NCBI RefSeq assembly: GCF_017161565.1
Contig: NZ_CP066796.1
Coordinates: forward strand, 3,286,001-3,350,000
Reading direction: 5' to 3'
DNA: 64,000 nt
Source of the DNA: Erwinia amylovora
GTDB taxonomy: Bacteria; Pseudomonadota; Gammaproteobacteria; Enterobacterales; Enterobacteriaceae
The translations under genes were made by a program, and so were the position numbers. This document shows positions 37,774 through 48,000 of this stretch, one piece after another; positions within the stretch are counted from its first letter, which is position 1, and every line of letters starts with the position of its first letter. Under the pieces are notes generated by a model, which saw only the letters and a program-made list of their open reading frames with translations, made no database searches and had not been told where the DNA came from.

Positions 37774-37904
37774 GCTTTATTCCTTTTTAGGTACGCTACC
37801 GCCCTTAGCCTTTCCGTTGCAGGGATCCAGGCTCATAAGGTCGATGTCCGAATTATTTGGTGTTTGCGAAACTGCCGTTACCACGGGCCGGCAGTTTTGA
37901 AAAC

Positions 37905-37936
37905 CACAAAAGCAGCAGACGCTTCACCGTCTGCTG
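37905..37936 (-). terminator. Hairpin terminator or attenuator after hcp
   Basis: On the minus strand a perfect 9-base stem (CAGCAGACG/CGTCTGCTG, 37913-37921 and 37928-37936) with a 6-base loop is followed by a T-rich tail (CTTTTGTGGTTTT). It lies just after the hcp stop and before clpV. Partial termination here would explain higher hcp than clpV expression. Confidence 0.6.
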
Positions 37937-37943
37937 GAAGGCA

Positions 37944-38435
37944 TTACGCGCTGGGGCGATCGTCCCAGGAATCGGAATAAATGATGTTGCCGTCTTTATA
38001 GGTCCAGGTGATTTTTTCATAACGCAGCTCGATGATTTCGAGGTGATTATGCTTCTCTTTGGTCGGGTCTTTAATGTCGTGCATTTTTGGCGCGACCTTT
38101 ACCAGCTTGACGTCCTCAAGTCGGGTATTGAAATACTCCACTTCCTGACCCGCATCGTTGATTCTGTACCACTTGAACTCGGCAGACTTCAGCTTTTTGC
38201 CAGAGGTTACCGCTCTGTACAGGTACGGGCTGGAGGAATCGATTTCTTTGCTAAACTGGAACGGGGTATGAATGCGGGTGCCCGTCAGTTTGCCGGTATT
38301 GTTATCGGTTGGCATATACAGGCTATGATCCTGCGAGAGAACTTCGATGCTGCCCTCACGGTCTTTAACATTTACGGAGCCTTTAATGGCCGCGCCGCCG
38401 TCGTCTTTCAGCCATAGATAAATTGGAATTGCCAT
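37944..38435 (-). CDS. hcp: Hcp tube protein (TssD)
   Basis: 163 residues, the normal Hcp size, with N-terminal MAIPIYLWLKDDGGAAIKG, central TPFQFSKEIDSSSPYLYRA and C-terminal LEIIELRYEKITWTY. Hcp hexamers stack into the expelled inner tube. The gene is a single stand-alone hcp without a toxin extension. A hairpin follows it. Confidence 0.96.
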   Translation of the reverse strand: MAIPIYLWLKDDGGAAIKGSVNVKDREGSIEVLSQDHSLYMPTDNNTGKLTGTRIHTPFQFSKEIDSSSPYLYRAVTSGKKLKSAEFKWYRINDAGQEVEYFNTRLEDVKLVKVAPKMHDIKDPTKEKHNHLEIIELRYEKITWTYKDGNIIYSDSWDDRPSA

Positions 38436-38467
38436 GGGTAGATCTCCATTTCTAAATTAACAACTCA

Positions 38468-40123
38468 TCAATCATTTGATGGGCCTTGAGGTGCGGGTGT
38501 TTGACAGGCATCAACCTGTGGCACCAGACTAATTTCAACACGGCGGTTGGCCTCACGGCCTTCCACCGTGTCGTTAGAAGCGATTGGGCGCGTTGCGCCG
38601 TAGCCCTGAACGGCAAAGCAGGTGGGTGATACATCACTGGTCGACAGCATCCAGTGACGAAGTGCTTCAGCACGTTTATGCGACAGTACCTGGTTCGCAT
38701 TAGCCTCCCCGGTGTTGTCGGTATGACCCGCGACCACAATCAGCCAACCGGGTTTGGCCTTAATGCCCATCAACGCCTTTACCAACATTTTGGTGCTGTT
38801 CGGTTTAAGCTGATACTTACCGGTATCAAACAGCGACAGGGCATCGAGACGCACGGCTTGTGGCGTGTCTTTCTCAACAGGTATTAAAGAGGGGGGCGCC
38901 GGAACCCAGCTATCAATAGCCTGTTGAAGAACCAGCCACAGACGTTGTCCCGGGTAATACCCCAGGCCGTAACGCATTGGCTCACCCTGGCGCTGCCAGC
39001 GTTCAAGCATCAGTACATGCTGCTTCAGAGCAATGAGGGATTGCGCCTTGGGCGCGTAATGAGTCATCGGAATGGCGGACCAACGCTGCAGGTCAGCAGC
39101 CACCAGACGAATGAGAGCCAGGTTATTGGCTGCAGAAAAAACCAGCGCGGCCAGGGCGCAAAGCCAAAGCAGAAGCACAACGCGGCGGCTGCGTTGACCG
39201 CCTTGTACCGGCGAGGCAAAAGGAGCCAGTAAAGGCAGAACGGCATCGGGAAAGGGGCAGGCCAGCTCCAGGCCCCCCTTCACCGGTGGAAATTGCAAAC
39301 AGGTTCGGCGATAAAGCCACTGTGCCCATACTGAATGAGACTCTGCGGATGCCGCACCGGTACGCAAAGCGACAGCAAACGGAGCAACGGGCGGGATTAA
39401 GCGGTCCGCTTTCGCCATCTCATCAAGCAGCGTGTCATGGATAAAGGTGAAAGCCTGGCCAAGGACCGGTAGCATTGAGAGGTTATTTCCCGTCTGCTGC
39501 CAGTCGACCAGCGCCTGGGGCAGCTCATTGGCGGCACATACCAGCGGTTTGTCTCCGCGAACGATCACCCAGGGCGTTTGCGGACCGGAGAATGCGCAGT
39601 GCAGAACAACAGGTAAGGCAAAACCGGTCAGCGTAGTCAGTTGGCTGATTTGCTGCCGCAAAGCGCTAATCGATGCCCGTAAAACGGCCTCATCCTGATG
39701 TTGGTCAGGGAGGCAAACGTACATCACCGAAAGCTGGCCTGCCTGGCGAAATTGTTGTTCCAGCACAAGGCGCACCGCGTCTTTAAGCTGGCTGATGTTG
39801 CCGACGCGCAACCACCAACCCTGGGCTGTTTTTCGCAGATTCTGCACCGGAAACAGGCTATCCAGCCCCTCACCACACACCAGCACCACAGGTTTCTGCG
39901 TGTCTAAAGTGGGGATCTCAATGGATGAAAGTGCGCCGTCTGCGGGCACTTTACGGTAACGACAACCTTTCCACGCCAGCCAACCTGCAACTGCGACAAC
40001 CAGCAGGGTGAGCATCAACCTGAACAGATTGCCCAGCGGAATGAAATACCAAAGCAGCCACAACAGCGCTGCCGCTCCCGTCAGGATGTGTAATACAACA
40101 GAGGCAATAGCAGAGGGGCGCAT
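38468..40123 (-). CDS. T6SS OmpA-domain inner-membrane protein (TagL-like)
   Basis: The start at 40123 (MRPSAIASVVLHILTG) overlaps the tssL stop (TAATG) and was chosen over the longer frame. 551 residues. Two N-terminal membrane segments (~10-50) precede a large domain, a further hydrophobic segment near 315-335 (VVLLLWLCALAALVFSA), and a C-terminal OmpA-like peptidoglycan-binding domain (AGHTDNTGEANANQVLSHKR, then GYGATRPIASN, NRRVEISLVP). It probably anchors the membrane complex to peptidoglycan. In other systems this domain is fused to TssL or encoded as TagL. Confidence 0.85.
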   Translation of the reverse strand: MRPSAIASVVLHILTGAAALLWLLWYFIPLGNLFRLMLTLLVVAVAGWLAWKGCRYRKVPADGALSSIEIPTLDTQKPVVLVCGEGLDSLFPVQNLRKTAQGWWLRVGNISQLKDAVRLVLEQQFRQAGQLSVMYVCLPDQHQDEAVLRASISALRQQISQLTTLTGFALPVVLHCAFSGPQTPWVIVRGDKPLVCAANELPQALVDWQQTGNNLSMLPVLGQAFTFIHDTLLDEMAKADRLIPPVAPFAVALRTGAASAESHSVWAQWLYRRTCLQFPPVKGGLELACPFPDAVLPLLAPFASPVQGGQRSRRVVLLLWLCALAALVFSAANNLALIRLVAADLQRWSAIPMTHYAPKAQSLIALKQHVLMLERWQRQGEPMRYGLGYYPGQRLWLVLQQAIDSWVPAPPSLIPVEKDTPQAVRLDALSLFDTGKYQLKPNSTKMLVKALMGIKAKPGWLIVVAGHTDNTGEANANQVLSHKRAEALRHWMLSTSDVSPTCFAVQGYGATRPIASNDTVEGREANRRVEISLVPQVDACQTPAPQGPSND

Positions 40124-40800
40124 TAACGTCGCAGCTCCGGTATTTGCGCAGATAGCAGCGCCTGGAGCCAAAGGTGCCCGCCCCACCAGACTCCCGCCGT
40201 CAGTACGGCCGTCATGATTACCCAGAACCAAACTGAGCGCACCATGCTGTAGCGGTGTTTAGCGGTCCGGTGGATCACCAGAGACAGATCCGCATCAGGC
40301 ATCGGCACCCGTTCAGAAAGTGCCTTAATCACCTCTCCCCGCTGTTCCTGGCTGACGGTCTCCACGCTGTACAGCCCCTGGAAGCCCAACGCAATGACGC
40401 GGTGATAACAGGTCAGCACCGCGTTATCCGGTGCAGGCTGCCGCAGCACTTCCGCAATACGCTCCCAAAGCGCCTCACCGGCATGCAGGGAGCCAAAAAA
40501 ACGCGCCTGAAGCGGCGCTTTACGCCAGGCCACCTGGCTGTCATCCAGCCGGTGTGCATTCTCCACGGATTTTCGACTCATCACCGCTTCATCCAGCAGG
40601 GCGCACTGGGCGTAGGTGATATGCCCAATGCTGGCTTCGTCGTACCCTGCGCGTTGCAGCGCCTCACGGGCGTTTTCAACCTGCTTCGTGCAGTTATCAT
40701 AAAGCGCTGCGCCGTCCAGCGTGGTGGCCCCCCGCCTCAGTAAGGTGACGGTCAGCCAGGTTTCCGTCATCAGTTGGTCGATATCGATTTCTTGTCTCAT
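40123..40800 (-). CDS. tssL: T6SS inner-membrane protein TssL (DotU-like)
   Basis: 225 residues. The DotU domain has YAQCALLDEAVM at ~73-84 and FFGSLHAGEALWERI; a single C-terminal membrane segment (WFWVIMTAVLTAGVWWGG) follows at ~186-204. TssL binds TssM and links the baseplate to the membrane complex. Its start overlaps tssK by 4 bases. Confidence 0.93.
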   Translation of the reverse strand: MRQEIDIDQLMTETWLTVTLLRRGATTLDGAALYDNCTKQVENAREALQRAGYDEASIGHITYAQCALLDEAVMSRKSVENAHRLDDSQVAWRKAPLQARFFGSLHAGEALWERIAEVLRQPAPDNAVLTCYHRVIALGFQGLYSVETVSQEQRGEVIKALSERVPMPDADLSLVIHRTAKHRYSMVRSVWFWVIMTAVLTAGVWWGGHLWLQALLSAQIPELRR

Positions 40801-42145
40801 GATCGCAGCACCGCAAACAGCTCAAGCTCCAGCCGGCCCAGCAAAGCAGGCACATAGAACATGCACACGCCCTGATCCTGCATCTCGCGGGCAGCGGGGC
40901 TTTCCATATCCAGCGCGAAGTACTGGTTTTCCATGCGTACCGGCAATGCTGCCGGTACGCGGCTGACGGCAATAAGTGGGATCCCCTTGAGTGCGGCGCT
41001 GTAGATTTCTTTCACGTCATCGGGTGAACCGGCCTGACAAAGTGCAGGAAACTTATCGGCGAGCTGCCAGGCTGGAATATCTGAGCGCACGGAGAGGTAC
41101 AGGTCGGCCTCTTCGCGCAAACGGATATCGTGTAAAGAGGCTTTCCACGTCTGCTCATCCGGACGCGACATCTCAAGTGCGATCACCCTCGACGGCAGGC
41201 TGGCTTCCAGCAAACCGGTTATCAGTTCAAACAGCGGCGGGAAAGTATGGGCCGGTTCAGCGTGGTCATAGCCGGGAATAGCGTCCAGATCGTGGTTGAG
41301 AGAAAAGGTCAGCAGGCTGCCCGCCAGCCTGGCAAGCTCTGCCCACACCTGCTCCGGGTGCCTGGCCGGAAAGCGTTCGTATTCCGACAGCACCCGCGCA
41401 TGGGAATTAAGCGCGTTCAGCAACCAGAACAGCGAAACATCGGCAACGGCGAAATCAGCCAGACGTTCATTACTCTCACGACGCATAGCCATCAGGCGCT
41501 GACGGCGGGAGCGAAGCTGGCGATTGAGCAGAACCAGGCGTTCGCACAGCATCGGGCTGGCGGAGAATAAGGCCACAGGAGGAATAAACGCCGCGTCCTG
41601 ACGCCATCCGTTCTGTCCGTCCCAAATCAGACGCGCCACAGGGCAGGTTCGCCACGACGCGTTATTTTCATGGGCAAACCGGATGGAGTAATTGAAGCGG
41701 GCGACGGCCATGAACTCTTCTTCCGTGCCGAAAGCATCCTGAACCGGTAGCCACTCTTCGCGATAGCGCTGCGGTCTGTCTGACATCTCCGCATCTTGCT
41801 GAACGTTGTTCACACCTTGCTGCATCAGGGGCAGCGCAATAACGACAGTGACCGCATCAAGACCCGCCAACTGAGCGGAATTGAGTTCTCGTGGTACAGG
41901 CGGCAGATCGCTGCATTGCGCATCGATAAGGGAGCCATCTTCCAGCCAGAGACGCAGCGGTGAGATCTGGATCAGCCCGGAAGCCAGCAGGGGGTCATCA
42001 AACTTTAGCGTTTCCACTCCCCACGGAAATGGCGAGGCCAGTGCAGAGATCCCCGCACTGCGAAAAGACTCCCATTCCGACTGCTGCTGGAATTGCTGGG
42101 GGACAGCAGCGCCCCCTCATTCCACAATGGACGATAAATTTTCAT
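40797..42145 (-). CDS. tssK: T6SS baseplate protein TssK (5' frame interrupted)
   Basis: The intact frame from METLKFDDPL (42017) to 40797 gives 406 residues, about 40 short of usual TssK. Directly upstream, the expected N terminus is present in another frame: ATG at 42145 reads MKIYRPLWNEGALLSP, and after one added base continues QQFQQQSEWESF and GISALASPFPWGVETL into the main frame. The break is a C5 run on the minus strand (plus-strand G5, 42098-42102) where six are needed. So the gene is a single-base deletion mutant, or the base was lost in sequencing. The rest matches TssK (for example RMENQYFALD near the C terminus). If real, loss of the TssK N terminus should disable the baseplate. 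Confidence 0.85.
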
Positions 42146-42162
42146 GCCTGATGACCCTCGCC

Positions 42163-43710
42163 TTATGCCTTGGCTTTTGGCATCTGCGACACCAGCGACA
42201 GATTGACGTCCATGCCTTCCACCTGGAAGTGCGGTACTGCAAACAGCCTCACGCGGAAGAAGCCCGGGTTGTCCTCGATATCTTCCACCACCACTCTGGC
42301 ATCACGCAGCGGATGTGATGCCTGAAGTGAATCACCCGGATCGGTCATTTCAGTCACCAACCCACGCACCCACGTATTCAGCTCCAACTCCAGCAGGCGG
42401 CGGTCTTTAGTCGTACCGATGTTTTCGCGCTGAATAAGCTTCAGGTAGTGAGCAATGCGCGATAGCAGCAAGATGTACGGCAGACGCGAGTTGATGCGGC
42501 TGTTGGCCGTCGCATCAGCCGTATCATACCGCACCGGCTTTTGCGTGGAATTGGCCGAGAAAAAGCAGGCATAGTCGCGGTTTTTGTAGTACGACAGCGG
42601 AATAAAACCGAGGTTAGCAAATTCAAACTCACGGGTTTCCGGGATCATCACCTCAGAGGGGATCTTCACCTGATTGCCGGTGCCCAGGTCGTACAGATGA
42701 ATCGGCAGATCCTGCACCGCGCCACCGGCCTGCGGGCCACGAATTTGTACGCACCAGCCGTTGTTGATAAAGCTTTTCACCATGTTGGCCGCAAAAGCAA
42801 ACGAGGCGTTAGTCCACAGGTATTTGTTATGGTCCGGGCCTTTCACTTCCTCCACGTAGTTGAAGCTGCGCACCGGCATGGTGTCCGGGCCATACGGCAA
42901 GCGCCCCAGCACGCGCGGCATTACCAGGCCGACATAGCGGGAGTCGTCGGTATCACGGAAGGATTTCCATTTGATGTACTCGGCGCGGTCGAAGTAGTTG
43001 CCAATGTCTTTGATCGCCGCCACCTCTTCCATCGACTCTTTCAGGAAGAATTGCGCTCCGGCCGAACCGATAAACGGCATATGCGCAGCGGCAGAAACGT
43101 TGGAGATATGACGCAGCAGCGCCACGTCCTGAGCCGACGCATCAAACTCGTAGGCGGAAATCAGCGCGGCAACAGGCTCTCCGCCCGGGCTGTCGTACTC
43201 GGCCGTGTACGTGTGCTGGTACAACCCGCTCTGTATAATTTCCGGCGCGTCTTCAAAATCTTGACGCAAATCCTCTTTCGACAGGTCAAGCAGCGCGATT
43301 TTGACGTTCTGACGGAAATCGGTTTTATCTACCAGTGATTTTACTCCGCGCCACAGGGATTCGACGCGCTGGAATGCTTCATGATGCATCACCGCGTCCA
43401 GCTGGCGGCTAATCTGGTAGTCCAGCTCCGCGATATGGTGGTCAATCAGGCTCTTATCCAGCTTTTCAACCTTCGAACCCGCTTTACTCAGGCAATCCAG
43501 GAACACCCGCATGCCGGCGGTCAGACGCTCATCGGCCGTTGCATCCGACATCGCCTGATTATCCTGCCAGATATCCAGCGCGCTCAACTTTGATACCGGA
43601 TTCAGGTTAATTTTCTCAAACAGGGAGGCGTACACGCTGCCCGCTTTCGCACGCTCCAGCACGATGTTTTCACCACCAGCGGCGTTATCATTTTTTACCG
43701 ACATCAGCAT
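42163..43710 (-). CDS. tssC: T6SS sheath large subunit TssC
   Basis: 515 residues, typical of the EvpB/VipB family. Features include ESLWRGVKSLVDKTDF, the segment PFIGSAGAQFF, and VLGRLPYGPDTMPVRSFNY. The C terminus has FFRVRLFAVPHFQVEGMDV. TssC and TssB form the contractile sheath. A second ATG two codons downstream is an alternative start. Confidence 0.96.
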   Translation of the reverse strand: MLMSVKNDNAAGGENIVLERAKAGSVYASLFEKINLNPVSKLSALDIWQDNQAMSDATADERLTAGMRVFLDCLSKAGSKVEKLDKSLIDHHIAELDYQISRQLDAVMHHEAFQRVESLWRGVKSLVDKTDFRQNVKIALLDLSKEDLRQDFEDAPEIIQSGLYQHTYTAEYDSPGGEPVAALISAYEFDASAQDVALLRHISNVSAAAHMPFIGSAGAQFFLKESMEEVAAIKDIGNYFDRAEYIKWKSFRDTDDSRYVGLVMPRVLGRLPYGPDTMPVRSFNYVEEVKGPDHNKYLWTNASFAFAANMVKSFINNGWCVQIRGPQAGGAVQDLPIHLYDLGTGNQVKIPSEVMIPETREFEFANLGFIPLSYYKNRDYACFFSANSTQKPVRYDTADATANSRINSRLPYILLLSRIAHYLKLIQRENIGTTKDRRLLELELNTWVRGLVTEMTDPGDSLQASHPLRDARVVVEDIEDNPGFFRVRLFAVPHFQVEGMDVNLSLVSQMPKAKA

Positions 43711-43744
43711 TTTCTCTTGGTTAATCCGTTAAATATCGCCACCG

Positions 43745-44242
43745 TCAGGCGTTTTTCGGTGCCAGGGCAGACAGCTCGCTGCGCAGTTCAGCACTGAGCG
43801 TTGGGTCAAGCAGGATTTTTTCCAGCTCCTTGCGGAAGGTCACGTTGTCCAGCAGGTTTGCTTTCAGGTCGCGAAGCAGATTGCGCATGGCCAGCATGGC
43901 TTTGAGCTGGGGTATCTGGCGGGCTACCTGCTCCGGCCCGAAGTCTTTCATCTCACCGAAAGAGAGGCTGACATTTTCTTCACTGCCGTCACCCGCCAGC
44001 GTGTTTTCCACGGAAATATCCAGGGAGGGAGAGAATTCGGACAGCACGCTGTTGAAGTTGTTTTTATCGACGCTGACAGGTTCACGCTCAGATACCGCAC
44101 GCTGTTCAGCGCCGTTGCTGTAATCGCCTACCACCATCAACTTGAGGGGTAATTCCACTTTTTTCTGCGCGCCACCCGTGTGCAGACTTAACTGAATGTT
44201 AACGCGAGCCTTGGGGATCTCGGACTGCCAGGAGTTAGACAT
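43745..44242 (-). CDS. tssB: T6SS sheath small subunit TssB
   Basis: 165 residues, normal for VipA/TssB. It has LPLKLMVVGDYS near the N terminus, then a region with FGEMKDFGPEQVARQIPQL and the C-terminal helix. It is the first gene of the minus-strand T6SS run, so the main promoter should lie in 44243-44400. Confidence 0.95.
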   Translation of the reverse strand: MSNSWQSEIPKARVNIQLSLHTGGAQKKVELPLKLMVVGDYSNGAEQRAVSEREPVSVDKNNFNSVLSEFSPSLDISVENTLAGDGSEENVSLSFGEMKDFGPEQVARQIPQLKAMLAMRNLLRDLKANLLDNVTFRKELEKILLDPTLSAELRSELSALAPKNA

Positions 44243-45033
44243 AACTTTCCCTGTTCTGATGAATATTAAAGATGGTCAATGCCACTGATAAATAAATAAG
44301 AAAGGCTTACCTTGCAATAGAAACTCCCCACTCGCGCTAACTGACAACGCAAGTCAGAAGCAGGTAATTTCTATTTACCATCGAACACGACACTTGTTTT
44401 TGAATATTTTTTTCTGAAAGGCTAAATTTTGGATAATTACCTACGAGCGGATTTTAGAAACGTTAGCGCGGCCATTGGAATTAAAAATATGTAACAAGAT
44501 GTGACATGCAAGGAATTAAACAAAAAGAGATCATGCCGCTGATTTATAAGAACTTTCCAACCAAAACCCTTGCAGGCCACAGGGCGTAAGGAAGCGTAAA
44601 AAATAATTATCCCGGCTTAGGTATAAAAAATAAATAAAACACCACCAATTGTATGAAAAAAAGAATCCAACACATTTTTTAAAAATGAGAGGCGGATCGT
44701 GACCGGGCGCAGTGAAAGGAGGGAGTTATTTCTTTATTTCGATTTTTATTATCTTTTACCTGAATCAGCATTATTCGTTTTATTCAAAAATGTATTTGCC
44801 GAAAGCGGTTGATAAATACATCACCATGCCATCCGCTTTGTCTTATTTCAGTTACGTCACCTGGTGCGGTTCATGCCTGTTGCTGCATTAGCTGGCTGGC
44901 CGTACCGGCATCAGCCGCACTTCCGCGCAGCGCTGGCCCGCTCACTGGATAGCAGGCTTTCAATAACCTCAATCTGATGCAGCCGTCCGCTAAGTCGAAT
45001 GCCCGTTATCCGCACTGTGGGCATCCCTTTCCA
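44243..45033 (-). other. Gene-free interval between tssB and the RHS gene
   Basis: No convincing ORF. The part next to tssB is AT-rich and probably carries the T6SS promoter. The part next to the RHS gene (about 44820-45030) is GC-richer and looks like decayed coding sequence, but I recognise no family. It separates two minus-strand toxin-related units. Confidence 0.5.
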
Positions 45034-48000
45034 TTATGGATAAAAGGTTTGAGAAATATTGGGTATTGGCGGAGTGGGATGCGGTCCGATAGTTATATAG
45101 GCTCGATACCTGTGCATAAGCTCAGTCGCGGCTAACGCCCCTCCCTGTGCATAAGCATCATTAACCATGTACAGTGCAGAGATGGGGACACCGGTAAGAT
45201 TCAGCGTCTCATGCATCGTCATAATGCCATGAAAACCTTCAACCGGCCGGCCTGTTATCTGTGCAAAACGCTCTGCCACGCTGATTCCCGCAGATGAAGA
45301 TTCAGCGCTGTGACAAACCAGCATTCTAATTTCATAATAGTTATAGTTGATAACGCCGTGCTCGAATAACAGGTGATAAAGCGCATCGGCATCGACCCAT
45401 GAATCACGATCTACGAGTAAAAACCCCGGAGTACCGTGCGCCACAATATTCAATCGGGGAAGTCCGCTATCCCAGTCAATTGCGGTGTAGGTGGCATGAA
45501 CCGGTGTGGGGGGGATATCCGGATGCGGGTGGTAACCGCCGAAATCATGAGCACCAATCACCTTTGGCGATCCTATACCCATCTCTTCGAGTCTTGACAA
45601 GTGCACGCTTGTTTTTGCTCCGGTAAGGGCTTTACCCATCTGCGCCAGCCCGGTCACCACCCCGGCAATACCTGTCGCCATTGACACCCAGCCCAGCACG
45701 GATGATGCCCGCGGATTACTCTCTTCCGTGGCTCCACCTGCAATGGCAGTCACATCCGCTATCACGCCCAGTCCCCCTACGATCAGCGATGTGGTCGATG
45801 CCGCGCCAAGTGCCGCCATACACCCGCTCGTGGCCGCTATCGATGCTCCCGCCGTAAAGACAGAAAATGCCAGCCCCAGCGTCCCCGTCACGATGCCCAA
45901 CACCCCCTGCCAACTTATGTGCCCCGACGGATCCGTGTGGTTTATCGGGTCACCGGCGCAGTATGCGTAAGGGTTAATGCCCCCGGCACCAAACGGACTC
46001 AGACTATCCGGGCAGTTAAAACGCATCAGTGCGGGGTTATAAACACGATAGCCGTTGCCCAGATGGTAGCTGCCGCTGACTGGATCAGATCGTTCGCCGT
46101 TGAAGCCCGGCAGCAGCCCGACGTTACCTCCTTTACCGTACGGTAACCAGAAGTGCGGTTTCCCTTCTTTCTGGCTGCCATCACATGACCAAATCAGACT
46201 GTCGTGGCGATCGCTGGACATCAGCGTCAGGTTGCTGCCATCGCTCATCCCCAGGCAGGTGTGCCCGTTTTTAACCAGGCGGGTTACCTGGCCCTGCTGT
46301 ACCAACACCTCATTCACCCGTTCTGCACCACGGTAGTAGAGTTGACGGCTGTCTGCATCGCTGACGTTCTGACCGACCAGGCGGTTCAGCGCGTCATATT
46401 CGTAACGGCTTTCACCGCCGATGCCGGCCAGTCTGCCGATGGCGTCATAGGACAGCGAGCGTCCCGCCTCGTCCCGGGTCATCCGCCCCTCTGCGTCATA
46501 CTCAAGCCGGATGACCGGTGGGTAGCCGACCTGGGTGTGCAACACGGCAGTCAGCTGCGTAGGATCAGCGCTGTTTCCGTAACAGTACGTCGCTACATCA
46601 ATACTGCCGTATATCAGTGGGGTGGTCACCGTCGTCAGGTTGTTCAGCGGATCATATCTGTACGCCTGCGCGGTTATCTGATGGCCATAAGCATCCTGCG
46701 GCAGGCTGGTTCCGCTCACCCTGTAGCCCGTCAGACGGTTGCGGACATCGTACTCGTACCGCTCCTGTCGTATCACTACCCGATCCCGCTGCGTAGTCCG
46801 GCCAGCCAGCAGGCCGTTGTGCAGCCAGGTTTGAACCACCTCCAATGTGACGCCGTGGCAGTCAATAATCGAACGGACGGTTTCCCGGCCAAAATCGTCG
46901 AATGTCATCCGGGTGAGTAATGTGGCCTGCGTAGCGATGTCCTTAACCCGCTGCCAGTTCAGCCGCCCCAGCGCGTCGTACTTCAGATCGACCGTCAGGG
47001 CCGCATCTTTTATCGCTGTTATCCGCCCGGACGCATCTCGTTCACAGGTTGTTGTTCTGGCAGCAATATCCGTGTAGGTTACCATTTTCCCGGCCAGCGT
47101 ACGGGTATAGGCTGTATCACGCGTGCTTCCCCCGTGGGTGAAGGTCTCCGCCTTCAGACTACCGGATGGATTACGGGTATGATGGATCCGGGTAAGGCCT
47201 CCCTCTGCCGTCTTCAGGCAGCCCGTTGCGGGGTAATAGCTGAACGTCTGCGCTGCGTCGTCCGCCGTCATGCTGCTGACCGCGTTGCCCAGCTCGGGAA
47301 TATAGGCATACTTCAGTATTTTCCCCGACGGTAAGGTCATCGAGGAAGGGACTGGCGCCGCCCCCTCGTAGATGTACGCGGTGGTTCTGCCGCCGCTGGT
47401 GCGCTCTGTAACCCGCCCCAAACCATCAAACTTTTGCATCCCCAGCTGCCAGGTATGCGGGTTGCCCTGCTGGTCCTGCCCGGTAACGCTAATACAAGCC
47501 ACCTGATTGCCGGTGAGATGAGGGGCATACGTTCTGTTCACTTTGCTACCGTCCGCCAGGATCTGCACCAGCACGCGTCCGAATGCGTCGTAGCTCCTTT
47601 CCGTTTTATTGTGCAGCTCATCCGTGTTCAACCTCAGGCGGCCGAGACCGTCCCACTCATGGCGGCGTTCGCCCTGCATCTCTCCGTGGGTGTCTTTACA
47701 GGTCACCGTCAGCGGCAAGCGACTCTGTTCGTCCAGCAGCGTGGTAAACGTCCCGGAGTTAAGACTTTCACCGCCCGCGCTGCCGTGCACCGAAACGGTT
47801 TGAGTCAGCCGCACCGGGTCGGTGATCTGCACGCTCTTTGTGCCGTCACTGAAATCTTGTTCGCTGACGCAGCCCCAGCCATCACGCGAGACGAAGGTAC
47901 CCAGGCGGTATTGCTCTGACGAATCCGTCAGCCAGTCGCTGCAGGCACCGGCAACCACTTCACCCAACATACCCCAGGTGCGCGAAGAAACCTCAAACCA

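Noticed and set aside
37857..38417. Plus-strand ORF opposite hcp
   Set aside because: Hcp on the other strand is unambiguous; this frame has no ribosome binding site or family match.
44999..45024. Inverted repeat ATGCCC/GGGCAT after the RHS gene
   Set aside because: Six-base arms with a 14-base loop and no T run; too weak to call a terminator.
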